Part shown: one piece after another, positions 1-8,109 of the stretch | How the letters are laid out: each line of letters starts with the position of its first letter | Position numbering within the stretch: position 1 is the stretch's first letter | Virus record (IMG/VR): IMGVR_UViG_3300020437_000122 | Span: 1-23,763 of that record | Length of the DNA: 23,763 nucleotides | Strand: one strand, 5' to 3' | Source of the DNA: a virus | The notes under the pieces: model-generated | The model's database searches: none | What the model saw: the letters and a program-made list of their open reading frames with translations, nothing else | What the model was told of the DNA's origin: nothing | Position numbers and translations under genes: made by a program

Positions 1-2
1 TC

Positions 3-551
3 AAACAACAGAACAATTACATAGTCTTACCAGACTTTGTGATGGCTGTCATGAACATATTTCCTTTTAATGACAAACATAATCTCAATATGTTTGACCT
101 TAGATATCAATTAAGACTCAATGACTTATATGATTTAACTGCAACAAATGTGTTGTATTATGAAATGGTTCAACAACATATTAGATTATTAGATAACATT
201 TTAGTTGGTCGACAACCTATCAGATTCAATCAACATATGAATAGATTGTATCTTGATATGGATGTAGATATGATTAATGCAAACGAATTTTTAATTATAG
301 AATGTTATAGAAAATTAGACCCTACAGACTTCACCGACATATACAACGATATGTGGTTGAAGAAATATGCGACTGCGCTATGTAAATATCAGTGGGGTGA
401 AAACTTATCTAAGTTTCAAGGTATACAGTTACCAGGTGGTGTGACACTAGATGGTCAACAATTGAAACAAGAAGCACAAGAAGAAATACAAAGACTCGAA
501 GAAGAGTCAAGATTAAATCATGACATGTTACCTATGGACATGATTGGATAA
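3..551 (+). CDS. 13: gp13-like neck protein, C-terminal part (5' end outside window)
   Basis: The reading frame is open to the left edge, with in-frame residues KQQNNYIVLPDF before the first internal GTG/ATG codons at about 39-42, so this is the C-terminal part of a longer protein and those starts are internal. Residues such as NMFDLRYQLRLNDLYDL, PIRFNQHMNRLYLDMD, WLKKYATALCKYQWG and LPGGVTLDGQQ match my memory of the neck protein gp13 of T4-like marine phages, which together with gp14 closes the portal vertex after packaging and joins head to tail. Its place directly before gp14 and gp15 supports this. The tail end is an acidic helix (QEEIQRLEEESRLNHD). Recognition is from remembered family pattern and synteny, with no search run. 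The family is usually longer than the 182 residues seen, in keeping with 5' truncation. Confidence 0.75.
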   Translation, partial: KQQNNYIVLPDFVMAVMNIFPFNDKHNLNMFDLRYQLRLNDLYDLTATNVLYYEMVQQHIRLLDNILVGRQPIRFNQHMNRLYLDMDVDMINANEFLIIECYRKLDPTDFTDIYNDMWLKKYATALCKYQWGENLSKFQGIQLPGGVTLDGQQLKQEAQEEIQRLEEESRLNHDMLPMDMIG

Positions 552-555
552 TGAT

Positions 556-1410
556 ATGCCAACAAATGTTTTTTTCAACCACGCAGTCTCAACAGAACAA
601 CAACTATACGAAGATTTAGTAGTTGAGTCTTTAAGACTATACGGACACGAAGTATTCTATCTTCCAAGAGAAGTAGTAGAAGAAGATACCATACTAAACG
701 AAGATGTTCAATCTAAGTATGGCGATGCGTATTCAGTAGAGATGTATATCGAAAACACCGATGGTTTCGAAGGTGAGGGTGATTTGATGTCTAAGTTTGG
801 TATTCAAGTTAGAGACCAAGCGACATTCGTAATCTCACTTAGAAGTTGGGAAAGATTCATATCATTAGATTCAAACCTCGCAACATCATTTAGACCTAAC
901 GAAGGCGACTTAATATACTTCCCATTATCAGGTTCTATGTTTGAAATTAAATTCGTAGAACATGAAGACCCATTCTATCAAGTGGGTAAACTATTTGTAT
1001 TCAAACTCAGAGCAGAACTATTTGAATACAGTCAAGAAGACTTCGATACAGGTATTGGTGATATCGATATGATTGAAGATGAACAGGCATATTCATTATC
1101 GATGACAATGAACAATGGAAACAATACAGACTTTGTTGCGAATGAGAATCTATCTAAGAGTGGCACAGTTGTTGCAGAAGTTGTATCATGGGCTAACACA
1201 ACAAGTAAACTACTTGCGAAAGATATTACAACAACACTTGCCGCTGGTGATGTATTAGTTGGTGCAATATCAGGCGCACAATATACAATTGCATCTATAG
1301 ATGATAGAATGACATTCTCAAATGATGCATCTGCTCAGAACTTGGCATTTGAACAACAAGACGGCAACTACTTAGACTTGTCAGAAACTAACCCATTTGG
1401 TGAACCATAA
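556..1410 (+). CDS. 14: gp14-like neck protein (head completion)
   Basis: 284-residue protein. I chose ATG 556 (MPTNVFFNHAVSTEQQ) over the in-frame TTG at 544, because gp14 homologues start with a short M-x-T-N-x-x-F-x segment followed by the helix with LYEDLVVESLRLYGHE, as here. No clear ribosome binding site lies upstream; the start is 4 bases after the gp13 stop, so translational coupling is likely. Motifs seen include GHEVFYLPRE, EDTILNED and DQATFVISLRSWERF, typical of gp14 in marine T4-like phages. gp14 binds gp13 in the neck. Residues about 200-255 look like a separate small beta-rich module (TLAAGDVLVGAISGAQYTIASID) added after the core; similar modules occur in gp15 and gp18. The stop codon overlaps the gp15 start as TAATG. 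Confidence 0.85.
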   Translation: MPTNVFFNHAVSTEQQLYEDLVVESLRLYGHEVFYLPREVVEEDTILNEDVQSKYGDAYSVEMYIENTDGFEGEGDLMSKFGIQVRDQATFVISLRSWERFISLDSNLATSFRPNEGDLIYFPLSGSMFEIKFVEHEDPFYQVGKLFVFKLRAELFEYSQEDFDTGIGDIDMIEDEQAYSLSMTMNNGNNTDFVANENLSKSGTVVAEVVSWANTTSKLLAKDITTTLAAGDVLVGAISGAQYTIASIDDRMTFSNDASAQNLAFEQQDGNYLDLSETNPFGEP

Positions 1411-2774
1411 TGTTTGGAACTTATTTTTACAATGAAACAATAAAGAGATGTGTATCAGTATTTGGTACCATGTTTAATAATATACAATACAAGAAAGTCA
1501 AATCAGATGGCACTGTATTAACATCTCCTATTGTTCCTTTATCTTATGGACCAAAACAAAAGTTCTTAGATAGAATCGCAGAAGAACCAAATCTATCTGA
1601 TAAAAATAGAAGTGCGATATCATTGCCTCGTATGGCATTTGAACTTACAGGTTTTGAATATGATGTTCAAAGACAACAAAACAAATTACATAGAACAATT
1701 AAGAGTGCATCAGAATCAGATGGCAAAAGAGGATTTCAATACGCACCTGCACCATACAATTTAAACTTCACATTATCTATTCTTACAAAGAACATGAATG
1801 ATGCATTACAAATCGTAGAACAGATATTACCGTATTTTCAACCAGAGTATACAGTCACGATGAAGATGGTTGATACTATGTCAGAAAATAGAGATGTGCC
1901 GATTGTATTAAACAGTGTATCATTTCAAGATGACTATGAAGGAAGTTTTGAAGATAGAAGAATCATAGAATACACTTTAGATTTTACAATGAAAACATAC
2001 TTCTTTGGTCCTGTATATACAGGTAATATTATTAAATCAGTTCAAGAAAGAACATTCATAGGTGATGGTAATAATCAATTTACAACTACTCAAATCAATG
2101 CGGCTGGTCTAGTAAAAGAAGTTAAACACTATGAACCTGCTTTCGCTGAAGTAGCAAACGCAGTATCTAACTCATCTACAGTGACATTCGCAACTGCAAT
2201 CAACAGTAAGATTAGTGTAGGTGATGAAGTATTTGGCACAGGCAACTCTAGTAATCCTACAATATCATCTATTGCATCTAATAAACTATCAATGGTATTA
2301 GGTGCAAACATTACAATAGCTGCCGATACTAAATTAAAGTTTGTTGGTTCAGTAGACCCAAGTGATTCATTTGTAGTTGCAGAAGATGTTCAATTCTTTG
2401 ATGATGGTGTAATCGACCAATACAGTGAAGGCAACTCAACAGATTATAATATTAGAGTTTCTAATTCTGGTTCTGGAAACAGATTCAACTATGGTGGTAC
2501 AGAACAATACACATTTAATTTTGTCAGAGGTGCCACATATAGATTCTTCCAAGAAGACTCTTCTAACACATCTCATCCACTTAGACTTTCTACTACATCA
2601 AATGGAACACACGGTGGTGGTTCAGAATATCTCACTGGCGTATCATACAATGGAACACCAGGACAAGACAATGCATGGACTGAGATAAGAGTGGCAAGTG
2701 ATGCACCTGCAAATCTATACTACTATTGTAAGAATCATAGTGGTATGGGCGGTGTTATAAATATTACTGGATAA
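1410..2774 (+). CDS. 15: gp15-like tail terminator / sheath stabilizer with C-terminal cupredoxin-like domain
   Basis: 454 residues, much longer than the roughly 270 of T4 gp15. Residues 1-210 carry the core family pattern (MFGTYFYNETIKRCVSVFG, GFEYDVQRQQNKLHRTI, NLNFTLSILTKNMNDALQI, EYTLDFTMKTYFFGP). gp15 forms the ring that ends the tail tube and sheath and docks onto gp14. Residues about 248-312 form a small beta module with a GD turn (SVGDEVFGTG). Residues about 345-454 resemble a small cupredoxin-type beta sandwich: H389 in SHPLRLS, then YYYC(440)KNH(443)SGM(446)GG, the C-x2-H-x2-M spacing of a type 1 copper site. This domain type is common in marine phage structural proteins, as I remember it. 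The start overlaps the gp14 stop. A late promoter box lies inside its last codons. Confidence 0.85.
   Translation: MFGTYFYNETIKRCVSVFGTMFNNIQYKKVKSDGTVLTSPIVPLSYGPKQKFLDRIAEEPNLSDKNRSAISLPRMAFELTGFEYDVQRQQNKLHRTIKSASESDGKRGFQYAPAPYNLNFTLSILTKNMNDALQIVEQILPYFQPEYTVTMKMVDTMSENRDVPIVLNSVSFQDDYEGSFEDRRIIEYTLDFTMKTYFFGPVYTGNIIKSVQERTFIGDGNNQFTTTQINAAGLVKEVKHYEPAFAEVANAVSNSSTVTFATAINSKISVGDEVFGTGNSSNPTISSIASNKLSMVLGANITIAADTKLKFVGSVDPSDSFVVAEDVQFFDDGVIDQYSEGNSTDYNIRVSNSGSGNRFNYGGTEQYTFNFVRGATYRFFQEDSSNTSHPLRLSTTSNGTHGGGSEYLTGVSYNGTPGQDNAWTEIRVASDAPANLYYYCKNHSGMGGVINITG
2756..2763 (+). promoter_or_regulatory. Late promoter TATAAATA upstream of gp16
   Basis: An exact copy of the T4 late -10 box TATAAATA sits in the final codons of gp15, 17 bases before the gp16 ATG. 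It belongs to a 16-base stretch (GGTGTTATAAATATTA, 2751-2766) repeated identically before gp20 at 8092-8107. T4 late promoters need only this box plus gp55, which is encoded at 18360-18902. The coding constraint of gp15 does not explain the shared flanks. Confidence 0.7.
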
Positions 2775-2780
2775 TATATT

Positions 2781-3179
2781 ATGAGTGAAATAGATTCAAA
2801 ACTGGATGCCATATTGGATATCGAATCTGATATCAAAGAAAAGACAGCAGTTGTCAAACTTCCAGACAGAACAGAAAATGTCGAAACAGACTATCGATAT
2901 GCAAGAGAAAATCTTTACAATCTTGTAGAGAGAGGACAAGATGCAATCGATGGTATCTTAGAACTATCAAAAGAAACAGAACACCCAAGAGCCTATGAAG
3001 TTGCAGGTCAACTTATTAAAACAGTGGGTGAGACAGCAGAAAAACTCATAGACTTACAAAGCAAATTAAAGAAATTAGAGGGCGAAGAACAAAAAGTGGG
3101 AACTCAACATAATCATTTATATGTTGGTTCAACTTCTGAACTACAGAAGTTTTTGAAAAAAAAGAATGTTAAAGAATGA
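2781..3179 (+). CDS. 16: gp16-like terminase small subunit
   Basis: 132-residue, largely helical and charged protein directly upstream of the terminase large subunit region. Segments DYRYARENLYNLVERGQDAIDGILELSKETEHPRAYEVAG and LIKTVGETAEKLIDLQ are typical of the gp16 family, whose rings recognise DNA and regulate the gp17 packaging ATPase. The length is shorter than T4 gp16 (about 164). It starts 6 bases after the gp15 stop without an obvious ribosome binding site; a TATAAATA box lies just upstream. The last 14 bases overlap the start of the methyltransferase gene. The C-terminus is basic (KKKNVKE) and encoded by a run of eight A. Confidence 0.8.
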   Translation: MSEIDSKLDAILDIESDIKEKTAVVKLPDRTENVETDYRYARENLYNLVERGQDAIDGILELSKETEHPRAYEVAGQLIKTVGETAEKLIDLQSKLKKLEGEEQKVGTQHNHLYVGSTSELQKFLKKKNVKE

Positions 3180-3918
3180 AGAACTACTAAGATTCTTTAA
3201 AACTGCATATTGTTTTACTGATTCTCAGAGAAACACCGCATACGAAAATTGGATATCTGAGAATGTAAAAGATAAAATAGTAATAGATTTGGGCGCAGGT
3301 TCAGGTATACTATGTTATCTCGCAGTTAAATATGGTGCTAAGAAAGTATATGCCTTAGAAAGAAGAGGCAGACTCATTCATAGAATGAAAGAAATACTAG
3401 GTGACACTGTAGAGTATATACATGCAGATTTATTAGAAACTGAATTACCAGAATGTGATATCTATCTACATGAATGGTTGACATCAGAGTTTTGGAATGA
3501 GAAAAGATTTCTTAGAAACTTCTATGAAGAAGGAGATAAAGAACTCGAAGTTGGTCACATACTAGATTTAGTAGAGTATGCAAAGAAAAATAATTTTATA
3601 GATAAGTTATATCCTAATACAGTTGAACTATCAAGTATAGAAGGAGAATCTATAACAGAGTATGAAGACATAAAACTATACTCTCATGGTAAGTATTCTA
3701 GACAGTTTATAGAAGAACACTACAGTGATTTAACATTGAATTCAATATACAAAAACAGAGTAGATAGTAAAGAAATCATATGGAAAGGACATATAAAAGA
3801 TTTAAAGTATATGCAAGTTAATAATTATCTAGGTTGGATATTATCTTTTGATAACGAGTATGAAGTTAGTAATCACTTACCTATATCTCATTGGGGGTTA
3901 AGACATGGTGCAGGCTAA
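3166..3918 (+). CDS. PRMT-like class I SAM-dependent methyltransferase inside the terminase operon
   Basis: 250 residues. Motif I is VIDLGAGSGILC (38-49), followed by AVKYGAKKVYALE with acidic E65 to hold the SAM ribose; this resembles protein arginine methyltransferases (PRMTs). Residues 102-112, HEWLTSEFWNE, have two glutamates (E103, E112) nine residues apart, the spacing of the PRMT double-E loop that binds the substrate arginine. Near the C-terminus, SHWGLRHG (241-248) resembles the PRMT THW loop. The middle (about 120-215) is divergent and the usual long PRMT beta barrel is reduced. The gene overlaps gp16 by 14 bases and gp17 by 14 bases, so it is translationally integrated into the packaging operon. 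The target is unknown; a packaging or capsid protein is one guess. It could instead modify a small molecule or host protein. Confidence 0.75.
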   Translation: MLKNEELLRFFKTAYCFTDSQRNTAYENWISENVKDKIVIDLGAGSGILCYLAVKYGAKKVYALERRGRLIHRMKEILGDTVEYIHADLLETELPECDIYLHEWLTSEFWNEKRFLRNFYEEGDKELEVGHILDLVEYAKKNNFIDKLYPNTVELSSIEGESITEYEDIKLYSHGKYSRQFIEEHYSDLTLNSIYKNRVDSKEIIWKGHIKDLKYMQVNNYLGWILSFDNEYEVSNHLPISHWGLRHGAG

Positions 3919-5482
3919 GAATGAGGGTTATCTAGGTAATAATCTAATCAAGAGAGCAGGTGTAGAAACATCTTATACCGAAGAACAACTAGTAGAATAT
4001 CAAAAATGTTCCGAAGACCCCTGCCATTTTATAGAAACATATACTCAGATTATATCACTTGATGAGGGTTTAGTTCCTTTTGAACTTCGTGGATATCAAG
4101 AAGAGTTAATCAAACACTACAATGACAACAGATTTAGTGTAGTATTGGCTGCTAGACAGTCAGGTAAATCAATCACATCTTGTGCGTATCTACTATGGTA
4201 TCTCCTGTTCACTCCAGAAGTCACTGTGGCGATTCTGGCGAACAAAGGGGCAATCGCAAGGGAAATGATTGCGAGAATCGTAACCATGTTAGAAACCGTT
4301 CCTTTCTTCTTACAACCAGGAGTTAAGATACTAAACAAAGGTAATATTGAGTTTGGTAATGATAGTAAGATAGTGGCAGCCGCAACATCTTCATCATCAA
4401 TTCGTGGTATGTCAATTAACATGTTGTATCTCGATGAGTTTGCTTTCGTAGAAGATGCAGAAACATTCTATACTGCGACATATCCTGTAATCACATCTGG
4501 TAAAGATTCTAAAGTTATTATCACATCTACTGCAAATGGTGTAGGTAATATGTTTCATAAGATATATGAATCAGCAGTTCATGACCAATCTGAATATAAA
4601 AGTTTTTTAATTAACTGGTTTGATGTGCCAGGTCGTGATGAAGAATGGAAGAAAATGACCATTGCAAACACATCTGAGGCACAGTTTGAACAAGAGTATG
4701 GTAATAGTTTCTTAGGAACAGGTAATACACTTATCAATGCAGACACATTATTAGGTATGAGAGCGATAGACCCCGATTGGCAAAAAGACAATATACGAGT
4801 ATATGAAAGACCAAAAGCAGGTCATAACTATGTTGCAACAGTCGATGTATCGCAAGGAAGAGGTATAGACTATTCTACTTTTAGTATCTTCGATGTATCA
4901 GTCAAACCATTTAAACAAGTTTGCACATATAGAGATAACATGATAAGCCCCATGCTGTTTCCGGATTTAATAAATAAGTATTGTAGACCATATAACGAAG
5001 CCCTTGTTATAATCGAAAACAATGCAGAGGGTTCTATGGTCGCAACACAACTACATTATGATATCGAATATCCAAATGTTTTTGTTCAAGGTATGACAAA
5101 ATCAACAGATATTGGTATCACAATGAGTAGAAAGATAAAAAGAGTAGGTTGTTCAACCTTAAAAGAACTGCTTGAAGAAAATAGATTGACTGTAGTAGAC
5201 AGACACACAATTACAGAATTGATGACATATGTAAATAAAGGGTCATCATTTGAGGCAGATAGAGGTTATCATGACGATATGGTAATGAATTGTGTTCTAT
5301 TTTCATGGTTTGTGACAACCGATTTCTTTACGAATCTAACAGATACAGCAGTGAAAGATTTATTATATGCAGAACAACAGAAGTTGATAGAAGATGATAT
5401 GTTACCAGCAGGTGTATTTGGAGAACAAAGAGATGATGATACCTTTGTAGACTCTACAGGCACAAGATGGTATTCAGAATGA
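3905..5482 (+). CDS. 17: gp17-like terminase large subunit (packaging ATPase and nuclease)
   Basis: 525 residues, the motor that pumps DNA into the prohead and cuts headful lengths. ATPase domain: Walker A RQSGKS (84-89), Walker B MLYLDE (173-178), coupling motif STANG (208-212). Nuclease domain (RNase H fold): D314 in ATVDVSQGRG, E371 in IIENNAEGS, and D457/D458 in YHDDMV, corresponding to the D-E-D metal triad of T4 gp17. Slightly shorter than T4 gp17 (610). The start at 3905 lies within the methyltransferase gene (14-base overlap) and has no strong ribosome binding site, so coupling is likely. Gene order gp16, methyltransferase, gp17, gp18 is otherwise classical. Confidence 0.97.
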   Translation: MVQAKNEGYLGNNLIKRAGVETSYTEEQLVEYQKCSEDPCHFIETYTQIISLDEGLVPFELRGYQEELIKHYNDNRFSVVLAARQSGKSITSCAYLLWYLLFTPEVTVAILANKGAIAREMIARIVTMLETVPFFLQPGVKILNKGNIEFGNDSKIVAAATSSSSIRGMSINMLYLDEFAFVEDAETFYTATYPVITSGKDSKVIITSTANGVGNMFHKIYESAVHDQSEYKSFLINWFDVPGRDEEWKKMTIANTSEAQFEQEYGNSFLGTGNTLINADTLLGMRAIDPDWQKDNIRVYERPKAGHNYVATVDVSQGRGIDYSTFSIFDVSVKPFKQVCTYRDNMISPMLFPDLINKYCRPYNEALVIIENNAEGSMVATQLHYDIEYPNVFVQGMTKSTDIGITMSRKIKRVGCSTLKELLEENRLTVVDRHTITELMTYVNKGSSFEADRGYHDDMVMNCVLFSWFVTTDFFTNLTDTAVKDLLYAEQQKLIEDDMLPAGVFGEQRDDDTFVDSTGTRWYSE

Positions 5483-5501
5483 TTGTTAGATAAATAAAAT
5501 A

Positions 5502-5509
5502 TATAAATA
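5502..5509 (+). promoter_or_regulatory. Late promoter TATAAATA upstream of gp18
   Basis: Exact TATAAATA in the 76-base gap between gp17 and gp18, in the context ATATAAATAAAAG that is repeated before gp22 (10734-10746). Between this box and the gene is a 7-base inverted repeat, TTTTACA / TGTAAAA (5524-5538). The gp18 ribosome binding region TTAACAGGAGAAAA (5543-5556) is also shared with gp22, so these two high-output structural genes appear to use a common start design. Confidence 0.8.
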
Positions 5510-5523
5510 AAAGTGTAAACAAC

Positions 5524-5538
5524 TTTTACAATGTAAAA
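5524..5538. repeat. Inverted repeat in gp18 leader
   Basis: TTTTACA, one base, TGTAAAA: a perfect 7-base palindrome between the late promoter box and the gp18 ribosome binding site. It is too tight for an RNA hairpin loop, so a DNA-binding site or chance in AT-rich DNA are the options. Confidence 0.35.
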
Positions 5539-5558
5539 TACATTAACAGGAGAAAAGT

Positions 5559-7559
5559 ATGGCATTTCAAGTTTCACCAGGCGTTCAAGTCAAGGAGATT
5601 GACTTATCGAATGTTGTCCCAGCTGTTTCCTCTACACGAGGCGCATTTGCTGGCATATTTCAATGGGGTCCTGTTGATGAAGTAAAAACAGTTTCAGACG
5701 GACAACAGTTAGTGGATGAGTTTTATAAACCAGCTAATACTGACGCTGGGGCTGAAGACTTCTATTCAGCAGAATCATTCTTGAAATATGGTTCTTCACT
5801 TTCCGTAGTTAGAATTGCAAACACAGGTTTGTTTTCTGCTAACCAAAGTGGGAACTCATCAACATTATTAAAACACTCTGATGATTACATCAATACATAC
5901 AAATCTGGCGGGGCTGCAGGTACAGTTGGAAAATGGATTGCAAGATGTGGTGGTGCTTTAGGTAACTCACTTAAAGTATCAGTTTGTGCATCTTCAAATG
6001 CATATTTCAATGACAATGTATCTTTAGTCAATGATAGTTCTAACTATGCTGTGGGTGCTACTGCAATCACAGTTGATGCAGGTGCATCATTCTTAGTTGG
6101 CGATATCATTAAGTTCGCTTCTCACTCACAACTTTACAGTGTGACAGGTATCTCATCAAACACCTTAACTATTAAGGCAATCAATCAACCAAGTGCAGGC
6201 TTAGTAAATGCAGTTGCTGATAACGAACAAGTTGATAGATATTGGGAACACTATGCATTATTTGATAAGGCACCAGGAACATCAGCAGGCGCTGCCGCTG
6301 CTGGCGCATCAAATGATGAGATTCATGTTGTTGTAGTAGATGAAGATGGATTATTCACAGGAACAAAAGATACAGTTCTAGAATCATTTGGTTTTGTATC
6401 ACTTGCTTCTGACGCTAAAGATTCAGTAGGTAACTCAAACTATTATAGAGATGTAATCGAGAGTCAATCACAATACATTTATTGGTCAGGACACTCAACA
6501 GCAATGTTAAGTTCTGCCAACGAACAAAGGTCACTCGCAACAGCAGTTGGTTCTGCTTTCAGTAGACCTGCACTTCCAGAGAATTCATCACTATCAGGTG
6601 GTGCATATGGAAGAGCAAACCCAACAGTCGCACAAAAGTCCGATGCATGGACAAAACACTTTGGCGATGCAGAATTAATAGACATATCATTCCTAATCGT
6701 AGGTTCTACATCTACTGATGCTGGGGGTGGTTCTGAGTCTGCTCAAGATACACTTGCAGACCATAACAGTCTAGTAAACAATGCGATTCAACTTGCAGAG
6801 TTGAGAAAAGATTGTTTAGTAGTTGCATCACCACGAAGAACATCTTGTGTAGGTGTTTCAAGTGAAGCAACTCAAAGTTCAAATGTTATCGCAGATTTCG
6901 CTGCTGTGACATCTAGTTCTTACGCAGTGTTAGACAGTGGTTGGGTTTACCAATACGAAAGATACAATGACAAATATTGTTGGATTCCAGGTAATGGACA
7001 TACCGCAGGTATCATGGCAAGAAGTGATTTACTTCAAGATTCATGGTTCTCACCTGCTGGGTTCTCTAGAGGACAATATCTAGGCATAACAAAACTTGCA
7101 TTTAATCCGAAACAGGCATCTAGAGATGACCTATATCGTGCAAGAATTAACCCAATCGTCACATTCCCAGGTCAAGGAACAGTATTATTTGGAGATAAAA
7201 CTGCATTGAGTTCACCATCAGCATTTGATAGAATCAATGTAAGAAGACTCTTCATTACATTAGAGAAAGCAATTTCAACTGCCGCTAAGGCACAATTATT
7301 TGAATTCAACGATTCATTTACTCGTGCTCAGTTTAGGGCTGCTGTTGAACCTTTCCTAAGAGATGTTAAAAACAGACGAGGTTTAGTAGACTTCTCAGTA
7401 GTTTGTGATGAAACAAACAACACTGATTCAGTGATAGATAGAAACGAATTTGTATGTTCTATCTTCGTGAAGCCTAATAAATCTATTAACTTTATTACAT
7501 TGAACTTTGTCGCTACTAGAAGTGGCGTTCAGTTTGAAGAAATCTACGGAGCAGTTTAA
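5559..7559 (+). CDS. 18: gp18-like contractile tail sheath protein
   Basis: 666 residues, close to T4 gp18 (659). The N-terminus MAFQVSPGVQVKEIDLSNVVPAVSSTRGAFAG... and segments such as GPVDEV, FSPAGFSRGQYLG, LAFNPKQASRDDLYRARINPIVTFPGQGTVLFGDKTA and RINVRRLFITLEKAI are diagnostic of the contractile sheath family. The sheath polymerises around the gp19 tube and contracts on infection. Residues about 155-206 (AVGATAITVDAG...FLVGDIIKF...YSVTGISSNTLTIK) look like an inserted beta module like those in gp14 and gp15. The start is set by a strong ribosome binding site, AGGAGA, 8 bases upstream. Preceded by a TATAAATA late promoter. Confidence 0.97.
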   Translation: MAFQVSPGVQVKEIDLSNVVPAVSSTRGAFAGIFQWGPVDEVKTVSDGQQLVDEFYKPANTDAGAEDFYSAESFLKYGSSLSVVRIANTGLFSANQSGNSSTLLKHSDDYINTYKSGGAAGTVGKWIARCGGALGNSLKVSVCASSNAYFNDNVSLVNDSSNYAVGATAITVDAGASFLVGDIIKFASHSQLYSVTGISSNTLTIKAINQPSAGLVNAVADNEQVDRYWEHYALFDKAPGTSAGAAAAGASNDEIHVVVVDEDGLFTGTKDTVLESFGFVSLASDAKDSVGNSNYYRDVIESQSQYIYWSGHSTAMLSSANEQRSLATAVGSAFSRPALPENSSLSGGAYGRANPTVAQKSDAWTKHFGDAELIDISFLIVGSTSTDAGGGSESAQDTLADHNSLVNNAIQLAELRKDCLVVASPRRTSCVGVSSEATQSSNVIADFAAVTSSSYAVLDSGWVYQYERYNDKYCWIPGNGHTAGIMARSDLLQDSWFSPAGFSRGQYLGITKLAFNPKQASRDDLYRARINPIVTFPGQGTVLFGDKTALSSPSAFDRINVRRLFITLEKAISTAAKAQLFEFNDSFTRAQFRAAVEPFLRDVKNRRGLVDFSVVCDETNNTDSVIDRNEFVCSIFVKPNKSINFITLNFVATRSGVQFEEIYGAV

Positions 7560-7569
7560 GGAGAAATAA

Positions 7570-8067
7570 ATGGCAAGTATAGACCAATTTAAAGCACAAC
7601 TCTTAGGTGGCGGGCCGAGAGCCAACCGTTTTAGAGTTTTTATACCAAGGTCTGGCGATAAGATTGAATTCTTATGTCAGTCAGCACAGATTCCTGCTGC
7701 TCAGGTAGGTGTAGTTGAACAACAGTTCAGAGGACATGTTCTAAAACTCGCAGGAGACAGAACATTTGAACCTTGGACAGTGACTATAATTAATGATGTA
7801 GAGTTCAGTTCTAGAACAGCTCTAGAAGCATGGCAAACAGATATCCAACAACTTGACAGTGGTGAGGGTATCACATCATTAGACTACTTAGTAGACAGAG
7901 CATTTGTCGAACAATTAAATAAAGATGACTCAGTTCTTGCGAGATACGAATTCTTTAATATGTTTCCTACTTCAATAGGTGCGATTGACTTATCATACGA
8001 GACAGTCGATGCATTGGAGACATTTGATGTTGAATTCCAGTATTCTCATTGGGAAAGAGTCCTTTAA
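7570..8067 (+). CDS. 19: gp19-like tail tube protein
   Basis: 165 residues, almost identical in length to T4 gp19 (163). The pattern FKAQLLGGGPRANRFRVFIPRSGDKIEFLCQSAQIPAAQVG at the start, GDRTFEPWTVTIINDVEFSSRTALEAW in the middle and MFPTSIGAIDLSYETVDALETFDVEFQYSHWE at the end is typical of the tube fold of T4-like phages. Monomers stack in rings to make the inner tube through which DNA leaves. Ten bases separate it from gp18, with ribosome binding site AAGGAG upstream, so the two are co-expressed. Confidence 0.95.
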   Translation: MASIDQFKAQLLGGGPRANRFRVFIPRSGDKIEFLCQSAQIPAAQVGVVEQQFRGHVLKLAGDRTFEPWTVTIINDVEFSSRTALEAWQTDIQQLDSGEGITSLDYLVDRAFVEQLNKDDSVLARYEFFNMFPTSIGAIDLSYETVDALETFDVEFQYSHWERVL

Positions 8068-8075
8068 TTTAGTGA

Positions 8076-8099
8076 ATAACACCTCTAATAGGGTGTTAT
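8076..8099. repeat. Hairpin overlapping the gp20 late promoter
   Basis: ATAACACC (8076-8083) pairs perfectly with GGTGTTAT (8092-8099), 8-base loop (closing U-G possible). The right arm shares its last three bases (TAT) with the TATAAATA box at 8097. No U tract follows, so a classical terminator is unlikely; it could be an RNA end-stabilising hairpin for the gp18-gp19 message or a protein site over the promoter. Confidence 0.5.
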
Positions 8100-8104
8100 A
8101 AATA
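8097..8104 (+). promoter_or_regulatory. Late promoter TATAAATA upstream of gp20
   Basis: Exact T4-type late box five bases before the gp20 ATG. With the usual distance of about six bases from box to transcription start, the first RNA base would fall at or next to the A of the start codon. The 16 bases 8092-8107 are identical to 2751-2766 before gp16. Confidence 0.7.
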
Positions 8105-8109
8105 TTATT

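Noticed and set aside
2425-2688. 87-codon frame on the + strand within gp15
   Set aside because: Fully inside the cupredoxin-like domain of gp15, which is clearly the coding frame; no start signal.
3155-3165. A8 run at the end of gp16, including the -1 slippery heptamer A AAA AAG
   Set aside because: A -1 shift would meet a stop four codons later (TAA at 3170) and would not enter the methyltransferase frame, which is +1 to gp16; normal overlap and coupling explain the junction.
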